64,000 bases of DNA from Methanobacteriota archaeon (GTDB lineage Archaea; Thermoplasmatota; Thermoplasmata; UBA10834). Position numbers and translations under genes: made by a program. The first letter of the stretch is position 1. Each line of letters begins with the position of its first letter. Shown here in pieces: positions 54,854 to 63,024 of the stretch. The notes below the pieces were generated by a model, which was given only the letters and a program-made list of their open reading frames with translations, had not been told where the DNA came from and did no database searches. The stretch is from the NCBI GenBank assembly GCA_020348345.1, contig CP070748.1:316996-380995 (forward strand). Reading direction: 5' to 3'.

Positions 54854-56491
54854 ATGAAAGCAATCATACTCGATGGTTACGTTGACGAGCCGTCATGTCT
54901 TGGCGTCCCGCCGTACATCTCGCCGTACGCGCGCCTGATGTATGGCGCATTGAGCGGCGCTGGGCTAGACGCCAGGTACGCTACGATAGACCAGTGGCGC
55001 TCAGGCGATGCCGACCTCGCTGGTAATGAGCTGCTTGTGGCGATACGCCATGTCGCAGTCCCGGGGAAATATCTTCGCGGAATGCCTGCAAGCGATAACG
55101 AGCTGGCAAGAATCGGCCATGAGTTCATCGGGAGGTCGGTCGTCAGCCTCGGAATGACCACCAAGGGCATTCCACGATTGATCGCCGAGGCTTTCGATCA
55201 TGTTACCCGTGGCGATCCAGACGCGTATGTCAGCGACCTACTGGTCGAGAAGGACGAGTCGTGCAGGAGTAGAACCTATGAGGAGTGGTCGAGATGGTTG
55301 CTCGACGGAGCGGCTGCGTGCAATCATCATCCGGATTACCGCGGCCCCCTGATAGCCGAGATGCAAATGTACAGAGGATGTGTCAGGTATCTGTCGGGCG
55401 GATGCGGGTTCTGCATCGAACCGCTTCAAGGAGAGCCGCAGTTCAGGCTTCCCGAGGACATCGTATCAGAGGCGGAGACGCTGTCAGAGATGGGAGTCAG
55501 AAACCTGCGATTGGGAGCCCAAACCTGCGTGTACTCGTACATGGCCAAAGGGATTGGCGAGACCGAAACCCCGATCCCCAACGCTGAATCCATCACACGG
55601 CTTCTGAGAGCGATCAAGGAGAACGCACAGCCAGAGGTCTTCCACTTGGATAATGCCAATCCGGCAGTCATTGCCGCTCACCCGCACGAAGCCACAGAAG
55701 TCACGAAAGCGATCGCGGAATATTGCACGGGGGGCAACGTCCTTGCATTGGGGCTCGAAACCGCCGACCCCGCCGTCGCAAAAGCGAACAATCTGAACGC
55801 CACGCCCGATGACACGGTCAAGGCCGTTCGCATGATCAACGAGATTGGGGCGAGAATGGGTCCCACAGGCTTGCCTATTGTGCTGCCGGGACTGAACTTC
55901 CTGTGCGGTCTCAGAGGCGAGACGAAGGAAACCTATGCCTTGAACACCGAGTTCGTGAAGGAATTGCTTTCGGAGAGGCTGCTTCTCCGACGTATAAACA
56001 TCCGCCAAGTCATACCCGTACGGGACGACTCGTCGGGCGTGAGACTCAGAGCCGAATTCTCCAGGTTCAGAAGACACGTCAGAGAGCATGTGGACCTGCC
56101 GATGATGGAACGGATGCTCCCGAACGGGACGGTGTTGTCGGCGGTATACACTGAGCTCAGAGAGGGGGGCAGGACCTTCGGAAGACAGGCGGGGACCTAT
56201 CCTATACTTGTGGGCCTACCCTATCCCTATGATATCGGGAGATGGGTGAACGTCTTCATTACCGGAAGGAGTCCGAGGAGCGTTATCGGAATCGTTCATC
56301 CCACGCCTGTCAACTCCTCCACCCTTTCAATGCTCGAGGCAGTTCCGGGCATTGGCAAGCGCAGGGCAATGGCGATCGTTCGACGCAGACCTATAAACAC
56401 CAGGCTCGAACTTAGAGAGATACTCGGAGACGAGAATGGCACCGATGCGATAATGGACGTGCTCTCGATGAAGAATGTACGTGAAGAGTAA
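54854..56491 (+). CDS. radical SAM protein with C-terminal helix-hairpin-helix (COG1031)
   Basis: 545 residues from ATG 54854, chosen because the TTG at 54842 lies before the predicted transcript start. The N-terminal 170 residues have ILDGYVDEPSCLGVPPYISP, typical of COG1031. The radical SAM cluster is GCVRYLSGGCGFC (residues about 175-187). The C-terminal end (about 480-540) is a HhH part, LEAVPGIGKRRAMAIVRRR, which would bind nucleic acid. Function is unknown; the combination suggests a nucleic-acid modifying enzyme. It overlaps priL by 17 bases, in one transcript. Confidence 0.86.
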   Translation: MKAIILDGYVDEPSCLGVPPYISPYARLMYGALSGAGLDARYATIDQWRSGDADLAGNELLVAIRHVAVPGKYLRGMPASDNELARIGHEFIGRSVVSLGMTTKGIPRLIAEAFDHVTRGDPDAYVSDLLVEKDESCRSRTYEEWSRWLLDGAAACNHHPDYRGPLIAEMQMYRGCVRYLSGGCGFCIEPLQGEPQFRLPEDIVSEAETLSEMGVRNLRLGAQTCVYSYMAKGIGETETPIPNAESITRLLRAIKENAQPEVFHLDNANPAVIAAHPHEATEVTKAIAEYCTGGNVLALGLETADPAVAKANNLNATPDDTVKAVRMINEIGARMGPTGLPIVLPGLNFLCGLRGETKETYALNTEFVKELLSERLLLRRINIRQVIPVRDDSSGVRLRAEFSRFRRHVREHVDLPMMERMLPNGTVLSAVYTELREGGRTFGRQAGTYPILVGLPYPYDIGRWVNVFITGRSPRSVIGIVHPTPVNSSTLSMLEAVPGIGKRRAMAIVRRRPINTRLELREILGDENGTDAIMDVLSMKNVREE

Positions 56492-57683
56492 CAGTCAGGT
56501 TATTGTATTGACCGCTCGATTCATCTCCGACGCGGCTGGTGGAATCGTGGACCATAAGACGGCGGCGAGATATCCGTTCCTGAGGGAGGCGGCGGAACTC
56601 CTTAAGAGCGAGGGAGTGACACTGGAGGGCCTCATATCCGACCGGGCCTACGAGAGGGCAAGAACTCTGGGGAAGGATAGGGTGCTGGAAGCCGTCGAGT
56701 TCGCCAAGGTTGTCGAGCGCCCAATCGCCACGGAGACCGATGCAGTGAACGAGCTTCTTAGCTATCCTGTCGCAAGGATGCTGGTCTCCTGCCTTGGCGA
56801 CGAGAAGTTCGTTCACAGATACGCCATAGCCGAGGCGAAGCTGGCTAATGCGAGGTTGAGCCGCGAAATCGAGCGCGCTAAGGAGAGGAGCGCGAAGAGA
56901 GGGCGGATGCCTCCCTCAGGAAACGACGGCGTAGATTTCGTGATGAAAGTCGCGGATGAACTCGGCCTTGAGATCTCATCGGTTGACGATTTCCTGGCAG
57001 TGGATTTCACCGATTTCCTCAGGTTCTCCTCGGCGATAAAAAGCCGATCCTGGAAACTCGTGAATCAGGACGTCAGAAACGGGAAGATACTCATCAATGA
57101 GGGTAGACTGATCAGGCTTGTAGAGCAGATGATTAGCGACAGGATCATCTCTGAGCTGCCGTTGCCGGTCAATGACACGATAATCCAGGCCCTCGCGGAT
57201 GATGTCGAGGAGATCAGGCAGCAGCTCGAGGTGAAGAGAGCCGAACGACCCGAGAGGGATTTCGGCAGGGTGAGCATAGTAAGATTTCCACCATGCATGA
57301 AGAAGCTTCTTGAGATGATAAGAGCGGGCGAGAACGTTCCTCACACAGGCAGATTCGCGATAGTTGCCTTCCTGCACACGCTCGGCATGGACTCGGACAC
57401 CATCCTTTCTACATTCTCGGCATCAGCGGATTTCGATGAGAGCAAGAGCCGGTATCAGATTCAGCACATCACAGGTGAGATATCCGGCACCGAATACACG
57501 CCGCCAGAGTGCAGCACCATGAAGAGCTACGGAATATGCTACGACCCCGACAGCCTGTGCAACAAAGAGTGGATGGGGCACCCGCTCAAGTACTACCGTC
57601 TGAAGGGCAGAAGACCCCGCAAGCGCGGAGACGATGTCAAGGAAGAGTCTTCCAGATCAAGTGCGCGCGCTGGACGGCTGTGA
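56475..57683 (+). CDS. priL: DNA primase large subunit PriL
   Basis: A 402-residue protein. The N-terminal half is helical (PFLREAAELLKSEGV onwards); the C-terminal domain holds the cysteines for the 4Fe-4S cluster: FPPCMKKLL near residue 274, CSTMKSYGIC near 345-354 and LCNKEWMGHPLKYYRL near 361. It works with PriS to make primers for replication. It is coupled to the COG1031 radical SAM gene. Its end overlaps the convergent phosphotransferase gene by 47 bases. Confidence 0.93.
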   Translation: MYVKSNSQVIVLTARFISDAAGGIVDHKTAARYPFLREAAELLKSEGVTLEGLISDRAYERARTLGKDRVLEAVEFAKVVERPIATETDAVNELLSYPVARMLVSCLGDEKFVHRYAIAEAKLANARLSREIERAKERSAKRGRMPPSGNDGVDFVMKVADELGLEISSVDDFLAVDFTDFLRFSSAIKSRSWKLVNQDVRNGKILINEGRLIRLVEQMISDRIISELPLPVNDTIIQALADDVEEIRQQLEVKRAERPERDFGRVSIVRFPPCMKKLLEMIRAGENVPHTGRFAIVAFLHTLGMDSDTILSTFSASADFDESKSRYQIQHITGEISGTEYTPPECSTMKSYGICYDPDSLCNKEWMGHPLKYYRLKGRRPRKRGDDVKEESSRSSARAGRL

Positions 57684-58257
57684 TATTGCCGGCGATGCCG
57701 AAGTAGAGCATCATCCAGCCTATCAGCGAGTATCCGAGAAGGTCCTCGGCGAGAGCGACATCGAACACCATGAGGCAATACTGCACTATCGGGATGACTA
57801 TCAGCAGTGCGAGCCTGTCGGCCCGGCCCAGAACTCCTCGATACATCCTCTTCAGCCCAAGAGCTTGCGCCTGCGTGCCCATGTAGCTGGCCAACAGAAC
57901 CCCGATCATCGCGAAGAGTCCGACGAAGACTGAGCAGTGCGCGCCGAGGGCGATGCCCGCGAGGATGAACACATCCGCGTACCTGTCGATTACATGGTCC
58001 ACAAAGTCGCCCCTCTTCGACTCGACTGGCTTCAATCTCGCAACCTTGCCATCGAGGGCATCGAGCAGACCGTTGGCGGCAACCATCAGAGCTGCGAGGA
58101 GGATGAAGTACTCAGGCTCGAATGTGAAGAAGACGCCTGCGAGGAACGCGAAGAACAGGGACGCAATAGACAGATGATTCGGATTGACCGAAGCAAGTCT
58201 TCTTGCGGCGGGAGACAACACCTTATCGGCCTCTTCCCGGTATTGGTCTAAAACCAG
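57637..58257 (-). CDS. CDP-alcohol phosphatidyltransferase (archaetidylinositolphosphate synthase-like), CTG start likely
   Basis: The motif LLDALDGKVARL...GDFVDHVIDRYAD (D-x2-D-G-x2-A-R...G-x3-D-x3-D) marks a CDP-alcohol phosphotransferase with about six membrane helices. The GTG at 58221 gives 194 residues, but the family N-terminus continues upstream in frame (VLDQYREEADKVLSPAARRL) to a CTG at 58257. That CTG stands six bases after GGAGGT (58269-58264), a perfect ribosome site, and no ATG, GTG or TTG lies between. The 206-residue form then overlaps the kinase gene by ten bases. The enzyme makes archaetidyl lipids from CDP-archaeol and an alcohol phosphate. Confidence 0.88.
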   Translation of the reverse strand: MVLDQYREEADKVLSPAARRLASVNPNHLSIASLFFAFLAGVFFTFEPEYFILLAALMVAANGLLDALDGKVARLKPVESKRGDFVDHVIDRYADVFILAGIALGAHCSVFVGLFAMIGVLLASYMGTQAQALGLKRMYRGVLGRADRLALLIVIPIVQYCLMVFDVALAEDLLGYSLIGWMMLYFGIAGNITAVQRAHLIWKTLP

Positions 58258-58763
58258 TCTATGACCTCCTGGCTCCAGTCAACATGCCCCACTGGATATT
58301 TCTCACTTTCTCCCGCACATATCTCTTCCACCGCGGCAGCGGCTTTCTCCACGGACATATCGGTTGTGTCAATCTCGCATACCACTGATACAGCGTTCAA
58401 TGCCTCGATCAATATGACATCCACCGCTTCAGCTTCAATGTTCTCCGTGACTTTGGGCTCGCTCCACCCCTTCACGGCCAGCCTCTGTCTGAGGACCCGT
58501 GGTGAACATCTCAGTACAATAGCCAAATCCACGTTCAGAAGATGCGATAGATGTCCTTCGAGTAGGACATCTCCTCTGATCGCCTTCACCGCTCGAACCA
58601 GTCTTTCGACGTCGACTTCGTCCGTGTCACGGCCGGCGTCATATCCCACGATAGCGTCACAGTCATCAGCTAGAGAGTTGACATCAACGACGTCAATCGA
58701 TGTCACATGTGACGCTACACTTGTCTTTCCGACCCCGGGCGTGCCCGTCAAGGCTATCCTCAT
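58248..58763 (-). CDS. adenylate kinase family protein (AK6/Fap7 type)
   Basis: A 171-residue P-loop protein: GTPGVGKT at residues 7-14, DVNSLADD, EGHLSHLL and VLRCSPRVLRQRLAVKGWSEPKVTENIEAE, all as in archaeal/eukaryotic Fap7. Fap7 has adenylate kinase and ATPase activity and acts in the last steps of small-subunit ribosome assembly with uS11. It overlaps the start of the phosphotransferase gene and has GGAGGT near its own 3' end that serves it. Confidence 0.9.
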   Translation of the reverse strand: MRIALTGTPGVGKTSVASHVTSIDVVDVNSLADDCDAIVGYDAGRDTDEVDVERLVRAVKAIRGDVLLEGHLSHLLNVDLAIVLRCSPRVLRQRLAVKGWSEPKVTENIEAEAVDVILIEALNAVSVVCEIDTTDMSVEKAAAAVEEICAGESEKYPVGHVDWSQEVIDWF

Positions 58764-58813
58764 TGATTGGGGCTAGTCAATCCAACGCATATCAATCTTC
58801 ACCGGGTGCCGGC

Positions 58814-59617
58814 TTAATCCAGCCGCTCGGAGAACAGCCTGCAGAACTCACGTTCCATGTCGAGGGTGGCTATGCGCTCGTTCATCGCACGCCCGAGAGT
58901 GCGGATGGCGACTGGATCTACTGGAAAATCGATCCCGCAGTCGACGTCCATCAGTATCAGGAACTCGGGCGGGAGGAGGCCGATCCTTCGACGTTGGACG
59001 CCGGGCCCGAACTCGAGTGAGTCGAGCGACACAGATCCTTCTCCCGCTGCATTGATGAACCAAGCGATCCGCCTAACCATATTCCACAGGAAGCTCTCCG
59101 CTCTGAAATCGAGAACAAAGAACGGAGGCGCTTCGGTGATCTCAATGGATTCGATCGTCCTGATCGGGCTCCTTCCGTCTAACCTCGCGAAACCGGAGAA
59201 GTCGTGAGTGCCGATCATCCGGCATGCTGCCGTCCTCATTGTGGATAGGTTCTGCGAGGCAATAGGTAAGTGGTATCTGTACCACCTTTGCCTCGCCCAT
59301 CTGGGATTGAAACCGCCATCGACCTCCACAGCAGAGTATGCCCATGCGCCTTCAAGCTCTGAGTTCATGGCAGGGCACAGCGATCTGAGGCGGAAATCCG
59401 TCTCGAACGATATGACGTTCCCCAATGCGCTGACGCCTCTGTCCGTTCTGCTTGAACTGCGAAGGCCGCGTTCCGGATCTGGACTGATAGCGCCAACCTT
59501 GCAGAGGGCGGCAATCAACTCGCCCTCAACGGTCGATAGCTCAGGCTGCTTCTGGAAACCGTGGAACCTGGTGCCGTCATATGCGAGTTTGACCGCTACC
59601 CGTCTAGTCTCAGCCAC
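58814..59617 (-). CDS. truA: tRNA pseudouridine synthase A
   Basis: 267 residues from GTG 59617, about 27 bases from the shared TATA box, so probably leaderless. Marks are VKLAYDGTRFHGFQ, the catalytic Asp in SSRTDRGVSALG, and DFSGFARLDGRSPIRT with the late FLWNMVRRIAWF. It makes pseudouridine at positions 38-40 of tRNA. The long frame upstream to 59836 overlaps trmJ and is rejected. Confidence 0.94.
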   Translation of the reverse strand: MAETRRVAVKLAYDGTRFHGFQKQPELSTVEGELIAALCKVGAISPDPERGLRSSSRTDRGVSALGNVISFETDFRLRSLCPAMNSELEGAWAYSAVEVDGGFNPRWARQRWYRYHLPIASQNLSTMRTAACRMIGTHDFSGFARLDGRSPIRTIESIEITEAPPFFVLDFRAESFLWNMVRRIAWFINAAGEGSVSLDSLEFGPGVQRRRIGLLPPEFLILMDVDCGIDFPVDPVAIRTLGRAMNERIATLDMEREFCRLFSERLD

Positions 59618-59640
59618 GCGCCTCTCATCGAGTACATGAT

Positions 59641-59647
59641 TATATAT
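59641..59647. promoter_or_regulatory. shared TATA box of divergent truA and trmJ
   Basis: TATATAT lies with its centre 27 bases from the truA GTG (59617) and 26 bases from the trmJ GTG (59670). It is nearly the same on both strands, so a single TBP site can direct two leaderless transcripts in opposite directions. Confidence 0.65.
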
Positions 59648-59669
59648 CTGCGTCGTCCGTGATGGTCCC

Positions 59670-60386
59670 GTGCCCCATGTAAGAGTGGTCTTGATTGAAC
59701 CTCTGAACGATGGAAACATCGGAGCTGTGGCGAGATCAATGATGAATTTCGGTTTGGAGGAATTGGTCCTCGTCAGACCATGCAGCATTGGCGAAGAAGG
59801 TGTCAAACGCGCCATGCACGCCATTGATATTCTCAAGAGTGCGCGTATTTGCCCGACTGAGGAGGATGCGCTGAACGGAGCAGATTACATAGTAGGCACA
59901 TCCGGGGTTGACACAGCCAACGAGAAGAAGTTCGCCCGCATAAGCATCACACCAGAAGCTATGGCCGAGAAGATCCACGACTGCAACGGAACCGTCGCGA
60001 TATTGTTCGGCCGAGAGGATTTTGGCCTGGACAACAGTCTCGTCAAACGGTGCGATTTCCTGGTGACAATACCGGCGAATCCGGAATATCCAATCATGAA
60101 CCTCAGTCACGCCGCAACGGTCGTATTCTACGAGATGTTCGTCCATGATGCTGTGAGGACGGAGCCACAGAAGGCCTCCGAGCACGAAGTTGACTGGCTC
60201 AACGACTACTTCTCGAGGTTGCTGGATGCCGTGGATTATCCGGAGCACAAGAAGGAGAAGACCCGCGTGATGTTCAGACGCCTGATTGCACGATCCACTC
60301 CGAGCACATGGGAGTACCACACGCTCATGGGCGTTCTCAAGGACGCTGCCAGAGGCTGCTCTAAGGATGGGAAGAACCACCATTAG
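59670..60386 (+). CDS. trmJ: tRNA (cytidine/uridine-2'-O-)-methyltransferase TrmJ
   Basis: A 238-residue SPOUT enzyme from GTG 59670. Motif 1 is EPLNDGNIGAVARSM, motif 2 ILFGREDFGLDN, motif 3 NPEYPIMNLSHAATVV. It methylates the ribose at position 32 of tRNAs. The C-terminal 75 residues form the helical tail found in TrmJ. It is divergent from truA, another anticodon-arm modifying gene. Confidence 0.92.
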   Translation: MPHVRVVLIEPLNDGNIGAVARSMMNFGLEELVLVRPCSIGEEGVKRAMHAIDILKSARICPTEEDALNGADYIVGTSGVDTANEKKFARISITPEAMAEKIHDCNGTVAILFGREDFGLDNSLVKRCDFLVTIPANPEYPIMNLSHAATVVFYEMFVHDAVRTEPQKASEHEVDWLNDYFSRLLDAVDYPEHKKEKTRVMFRRLIARSTPSTWEYHTLMGVLKDAARGCSKDGKNHH

Positions 60387-60418
60387 CATGCTGCTGCAGA
60401 TGTGCAATAAAATTTGTT

Positions 60419-60449
60419 GCGCCCCTCGGTAAGTTGCGGCAAGGGGCGC
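60419..60449. terminator. hairpin terminator between convergent trmJ and ftsZ
   Basis: GCGCCCCT (60419-60426) and AGGGGCGC (60442-60449) form an 8-bp perfect stem with a 15-base loop, followed on the plus strand by the T-rich GTGTTTGCTGTTGTT. It lies 33 bases after trmJ and 42 bases past the end of ftsZ, so it may serve either direction. Confidence 0.5.
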
Positions 60450-60490
60450 GTGTTTGCTGTTGTTGGGGGGGAGGAACTATTCATCCAGCG

Positions 60491-61540
60491 TCATATCATG
60501 TCGATGCAAGTCGGGGAGGGTGTGGTCTCCTCCATCCACTTGCGCTGATCATCGCTCGGGCCTGGCGATCTCACGCCCGTGACTATCGCCATGAGTTTGA
60601 TCGTGTCAGCCATATCGGGGTCAATTCGAGCTCCAAGCTTCACGTGAGCCTCGCTTCCGAGCCTCTCAGTCACACCGTTTAGGACCTCATACGCCTTTCT
60701 CAGGGACAGCGCTGGTCCGCCTGTGATATGTATCATGGCACCGGAGGCGCCATCGAAGTCGATATCGAGTAGCGGATTGGTGATGGCCTCTGTGACAACC
60801 TTCTCGGCGTCCACGTTCTCCGCATACAGAACTGTCGATGCGCCGCCCTCGATCATCACGTTTCTGAAGTCCGCGAAATCGAGGTTGATCATGCTTGTCT
60901 GGCATATCGTCTCCGTGATGCCCTTCACGACCTCGACTATCAACTGATCCATGACCATGAACGCTTGCTCGACCGGGAGCTTGGGCACTATCTGCAGCAG
61001 GCGGTTGTTATCCAGAATGATCGTGCTGTGCGCGGTCTCTTTGAGTCTCGATATACCCTTGAACGCTGTCTTGAACCTGCTCTTCTCGATGTCGAAAGGG
61101 ATCGTAACCAGCGCCACGGTGACTGCTCCGTGCTTTCGTGCTAGCTCGGCAACTACGGGAGCGACACCTGTTCCAGTGCCGCCGCCCATGCCCGCGCTGA
61201 TGAAGACGATGTCGTACGCTTTCACAAGCGCCTCGATCTCATTCGCGCATTCGTAGGCGATCTTCTCGCCGAGTTCGGCATTCCCGCCCGTGCCATAACC
61301 ACCAGTCGAGTGCTCGCCGATCAACATCCGCTTTTCGGCCTTGACCTTCGCGAGATGGTACTTGTCCGTGTTTATCGCGATTGTCTCAATGCCGTCCAGA
61401 CCCATCTTGCTGATCCTATGCACGCTATTTGATCCGCCGCCGCCGCATCCGACGACGCATGTTTTGGGCGACAGATGAGCATCAAAATCGCGATCGCTCT
61501 GAAGAGCTTCCTGCAGGAGCTTGCTGAGCATATCAGCCAT
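60491..61540 (-). CDS. ftsZ: cell division protein FtsZ (copy 2 in window, canonical)
   Basis: 349 residues from ATG 61540 (ATG 61531 also possible, six bases further from AGGGGGT). N-terminal loop VVGCGGGGSNSVHRI, tubulin signature GGGTGTG, and T7 loop NLDFADF with both catalytic Asp residues are intact. It lacks a long C-terminal linker. It lies 88 bases downstream of a CdrS-like regulator, the arrangement known for archaeal ftsZ2 (cdrS-ftsZ2). With the copy at 11002-12180 this gives the usual euryarchaeal pair. Confidence 0.95.
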   Translation of the reverse strand: MADMLSKLLQEALQSDRDFDAHLSPKTCVVGCGGGGSNSVHRISKMGLDGIETIAINTDKYHLAKVKAEKRMLIGEHSTGGYGTGGNAELGEKIAYECANEIEALVKAYDIVFISAGMGGGTGTGVAPVVAELARKHGAVTVALVTIPFDIEKSRFKTAFKGISRLKETAHSTIILDNNRLLQIVPKLPVEQAFMVMDQLIVEVVKGITETICQTSMINLDFADFRNVMIEGGASTVLYAENVDAEKVVTEAITNPLLDIDFDGASGAMIHITGGPALSLRKAYEVLNGVTERLGSEAHVKLGARIDPDMADTIKLMAIVTGVRSPGPSDDQRKWMEETTPSPTCIDMI

Positions 61541-61627
61541 ACCCCCTCGAGCGCTCAAGCTCGTGTGTGCACGCATGTGTGTCCAATTTGCGTCCCATCC
61601 CAGGCGATGTGAGCCTTCGATACGCCC

Positions 61628-61942
61628 TCACTTTTCAATCTCTTCCATAGCTTTGGAGAGCTTCGCGCGAATGTACTCGCGCACGGCGTTTCTTATTGCG
61701 TCATCAACGGAGATCGAATCGCCATCCTGCACAAGCTGTTTCAGGTTCACGACATTGCCTTTGGGCAATTCGACGGTGACCTTCTCGATGTATTCGGGAG
61801 TGAATTCCCCGTCGACGAATCGATCGATAGCAGCCCTGATCGCATCTGAGATCGTCGAGAATCGGCCCTGATCCACGAGCGCCTGCAACGCGCTTATGCG
61901 CTCATGAGGCAACCGTATCGTGACTCTCTCCGACTCTACCAC
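61628..61942 (-). CDS. cdrS: tandem ribbon-helix-helix regulator, CdrS-like
   Basis: A 104-residue protein from GTG 61942, nine bases after GGAGG. It has two ribbon-helix-helix units: VTIRLPHERISALQALV...ISDAIRAAIDRF (residues 7-43) and VTVELPKGNVVNLKQLV...VDDAIRNAVREY (residues 55-90). CdrS is a small RHH regulator of archaeal division genes that is encoded just before ftsZ, as here. A fused dimer of two RHH units is a point of difference from the single-unit haloarchaeal protein. It probably controls this operon and other cell-cycle genes. Confidence 0.8.
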   Translation of the reverse strand: MVESERVTIRLPHERISALQALVDQGRFSTISDAIRAAIDRFVDGEFTPEYIEKVTVELPKGNVVNLKQLVQDGDSISVDDAIRNAVREYIRAKLSKAMEEIEK

Positions 61943-62274
61943 CTGGCCGCCCTCCTATGTCCGACATTTGAGGGCATTTCGTCAGACAATTGTCATTATC
62001 GCCTCGTCGATATTTATACCTTTCTAGCGCTGGGCATTGTTAACTTGAGTATGATGAAAGCCTGAGGCCAGATACGACGATTGTCAGACTTCATGCACAA
62101 AGGAGGATTTCGCTGAATCCTACTTAACGCAACAATGCATCGGAAATCACGGATTGATGAATCAAATGTCTTCGGCAGAAATTCACCCTTTCGCCTCGAA
62201 AGCGCCACAGAGACCAGGCGTTCCATCATTAAATGTAAATAGTCAAAACTATTCGTAGCGAACCGATTGGCATA
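61943..62274. promoter_or_regulatory. intergenic control region between cdrS-ftsZ and the ABC exporter
   Basis: 332 bases without a convincing gene. For cdrS (minus strand) a TATA box GGTATAAATATC lies at 62009-62020 and the perfect palindrome GACAATTGTC (61985-61994) falls at the predicted transcript start, fitting an autoregulatory site. For the exporter (plus strand) an AT-rich box (62229-62240) is followed by AATAGT-CAAA-ACTATT (62238-62253), 22 bases before ATG 62275. Between them (62030-62225) I see only short open frames. Confidence 0.5.
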
Positions 62275-63024
62275 ATGACCAATTCTGATGCGAAGAGATC
62301 GGACGGACTTGCGCTGGAGGTTTCAAACCTCGTGAAGAAATATGGTGAGTTCACTGCGCTAAAGGGAATCTCCTTCGGGATGAAGGAAGGAGAGGTATTC
62401 GGACTCATCGGACCCAATGGCGCTGGCAAGACAACCGCGCTTCGGATCATATCAACGATACTCAGGATAACCAGCGGATCAGTAAGGATGTTCGGCATAG
62501 ATGTTGGACGCGAACCGCACGAAGCCAGGAAGATATTGAGCTACTTGCCGGAGGATGCGGGCGCCTACAAGAACCTCACCGGGAACGAGTATCTCGAGTT
62601 CATTGCGAGATTCTTCTCTGACGATACCGAGGATGTGCGGAAGATAACCTCTAAGGGTGTGGCCATCGCGAGCCTCGGAGATCGGATGAACGACAAGGTT
62701 GACACCTACAGCAAGGGAATGGCGAGGAGGTTGCTGGTCGCCAGGGCGCTGATGATCGAGCCCCGCGTGGCGATACTGGACGAACTCACGTCCGGGCTCG
62801 ACGTCATGAACGCACAGGAGATAAGACGGATTGTGAAGGACACATCCAAGAGAGGTACGACGGTGTTGCTGTCGTCGCATAACATGCTGGAGGTGGAGCT
62901 CATGTGCGACAGAATCGCACTGATCAACGACGGGCTCATCGTGGAGATGGGAACGCCGATGGAGCTGAAGGAACGGCACAACGCGGGCAATGTCGAAGAG
63001 GTGTTCACGAGGGTGATAAGATGA
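62275..63024 (+). CDS. ABC transporter ATP-binding protein (NatA-like)
   Basis: A 249-residue ATPase. Walker A is GPNGAGKT at residues 46-53; the signature reads YSKGM as in NatA/DrrA relatives; Walker B is ILDELTSGLD, with Leu in place of the usual Pro; switch His in LLSSHNM. It couples to the permease that begins in its stop codon (ATGA). Such pairs export sodium, drugs or peptides. A dyad sits in the promoter, so the exporter may be induced. Confidence 0.9.
   Translation: MTNSDAKRSDGLALEVSNLVKKYGEFTALKGISFGMKEGEVFGLIGPNGAGKTTALRIISTILRITSGSVRMFGIDVGREPHEARKILSYLPEDAGAYKNLTGNEYLEFIARFFSDDTEDVRKITSKGVAIASLGDRMNDKVDTYSKGMARRLLVARALMIEPRVAILDELTSGLDVMNAQEIRRIVKDTSKRGTTVLLSSHNMLEVELMCDRIALINDGLIVEMGTPMELKERHNAGNVEEVFTRVIR

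Noticed and set aside
62014..62229. A 71-codon minus-strand frame in the gap before the ABC exporter
   Set aside because: It overlaps the cdrS promoter, has no ribosome site and no recognisable product.
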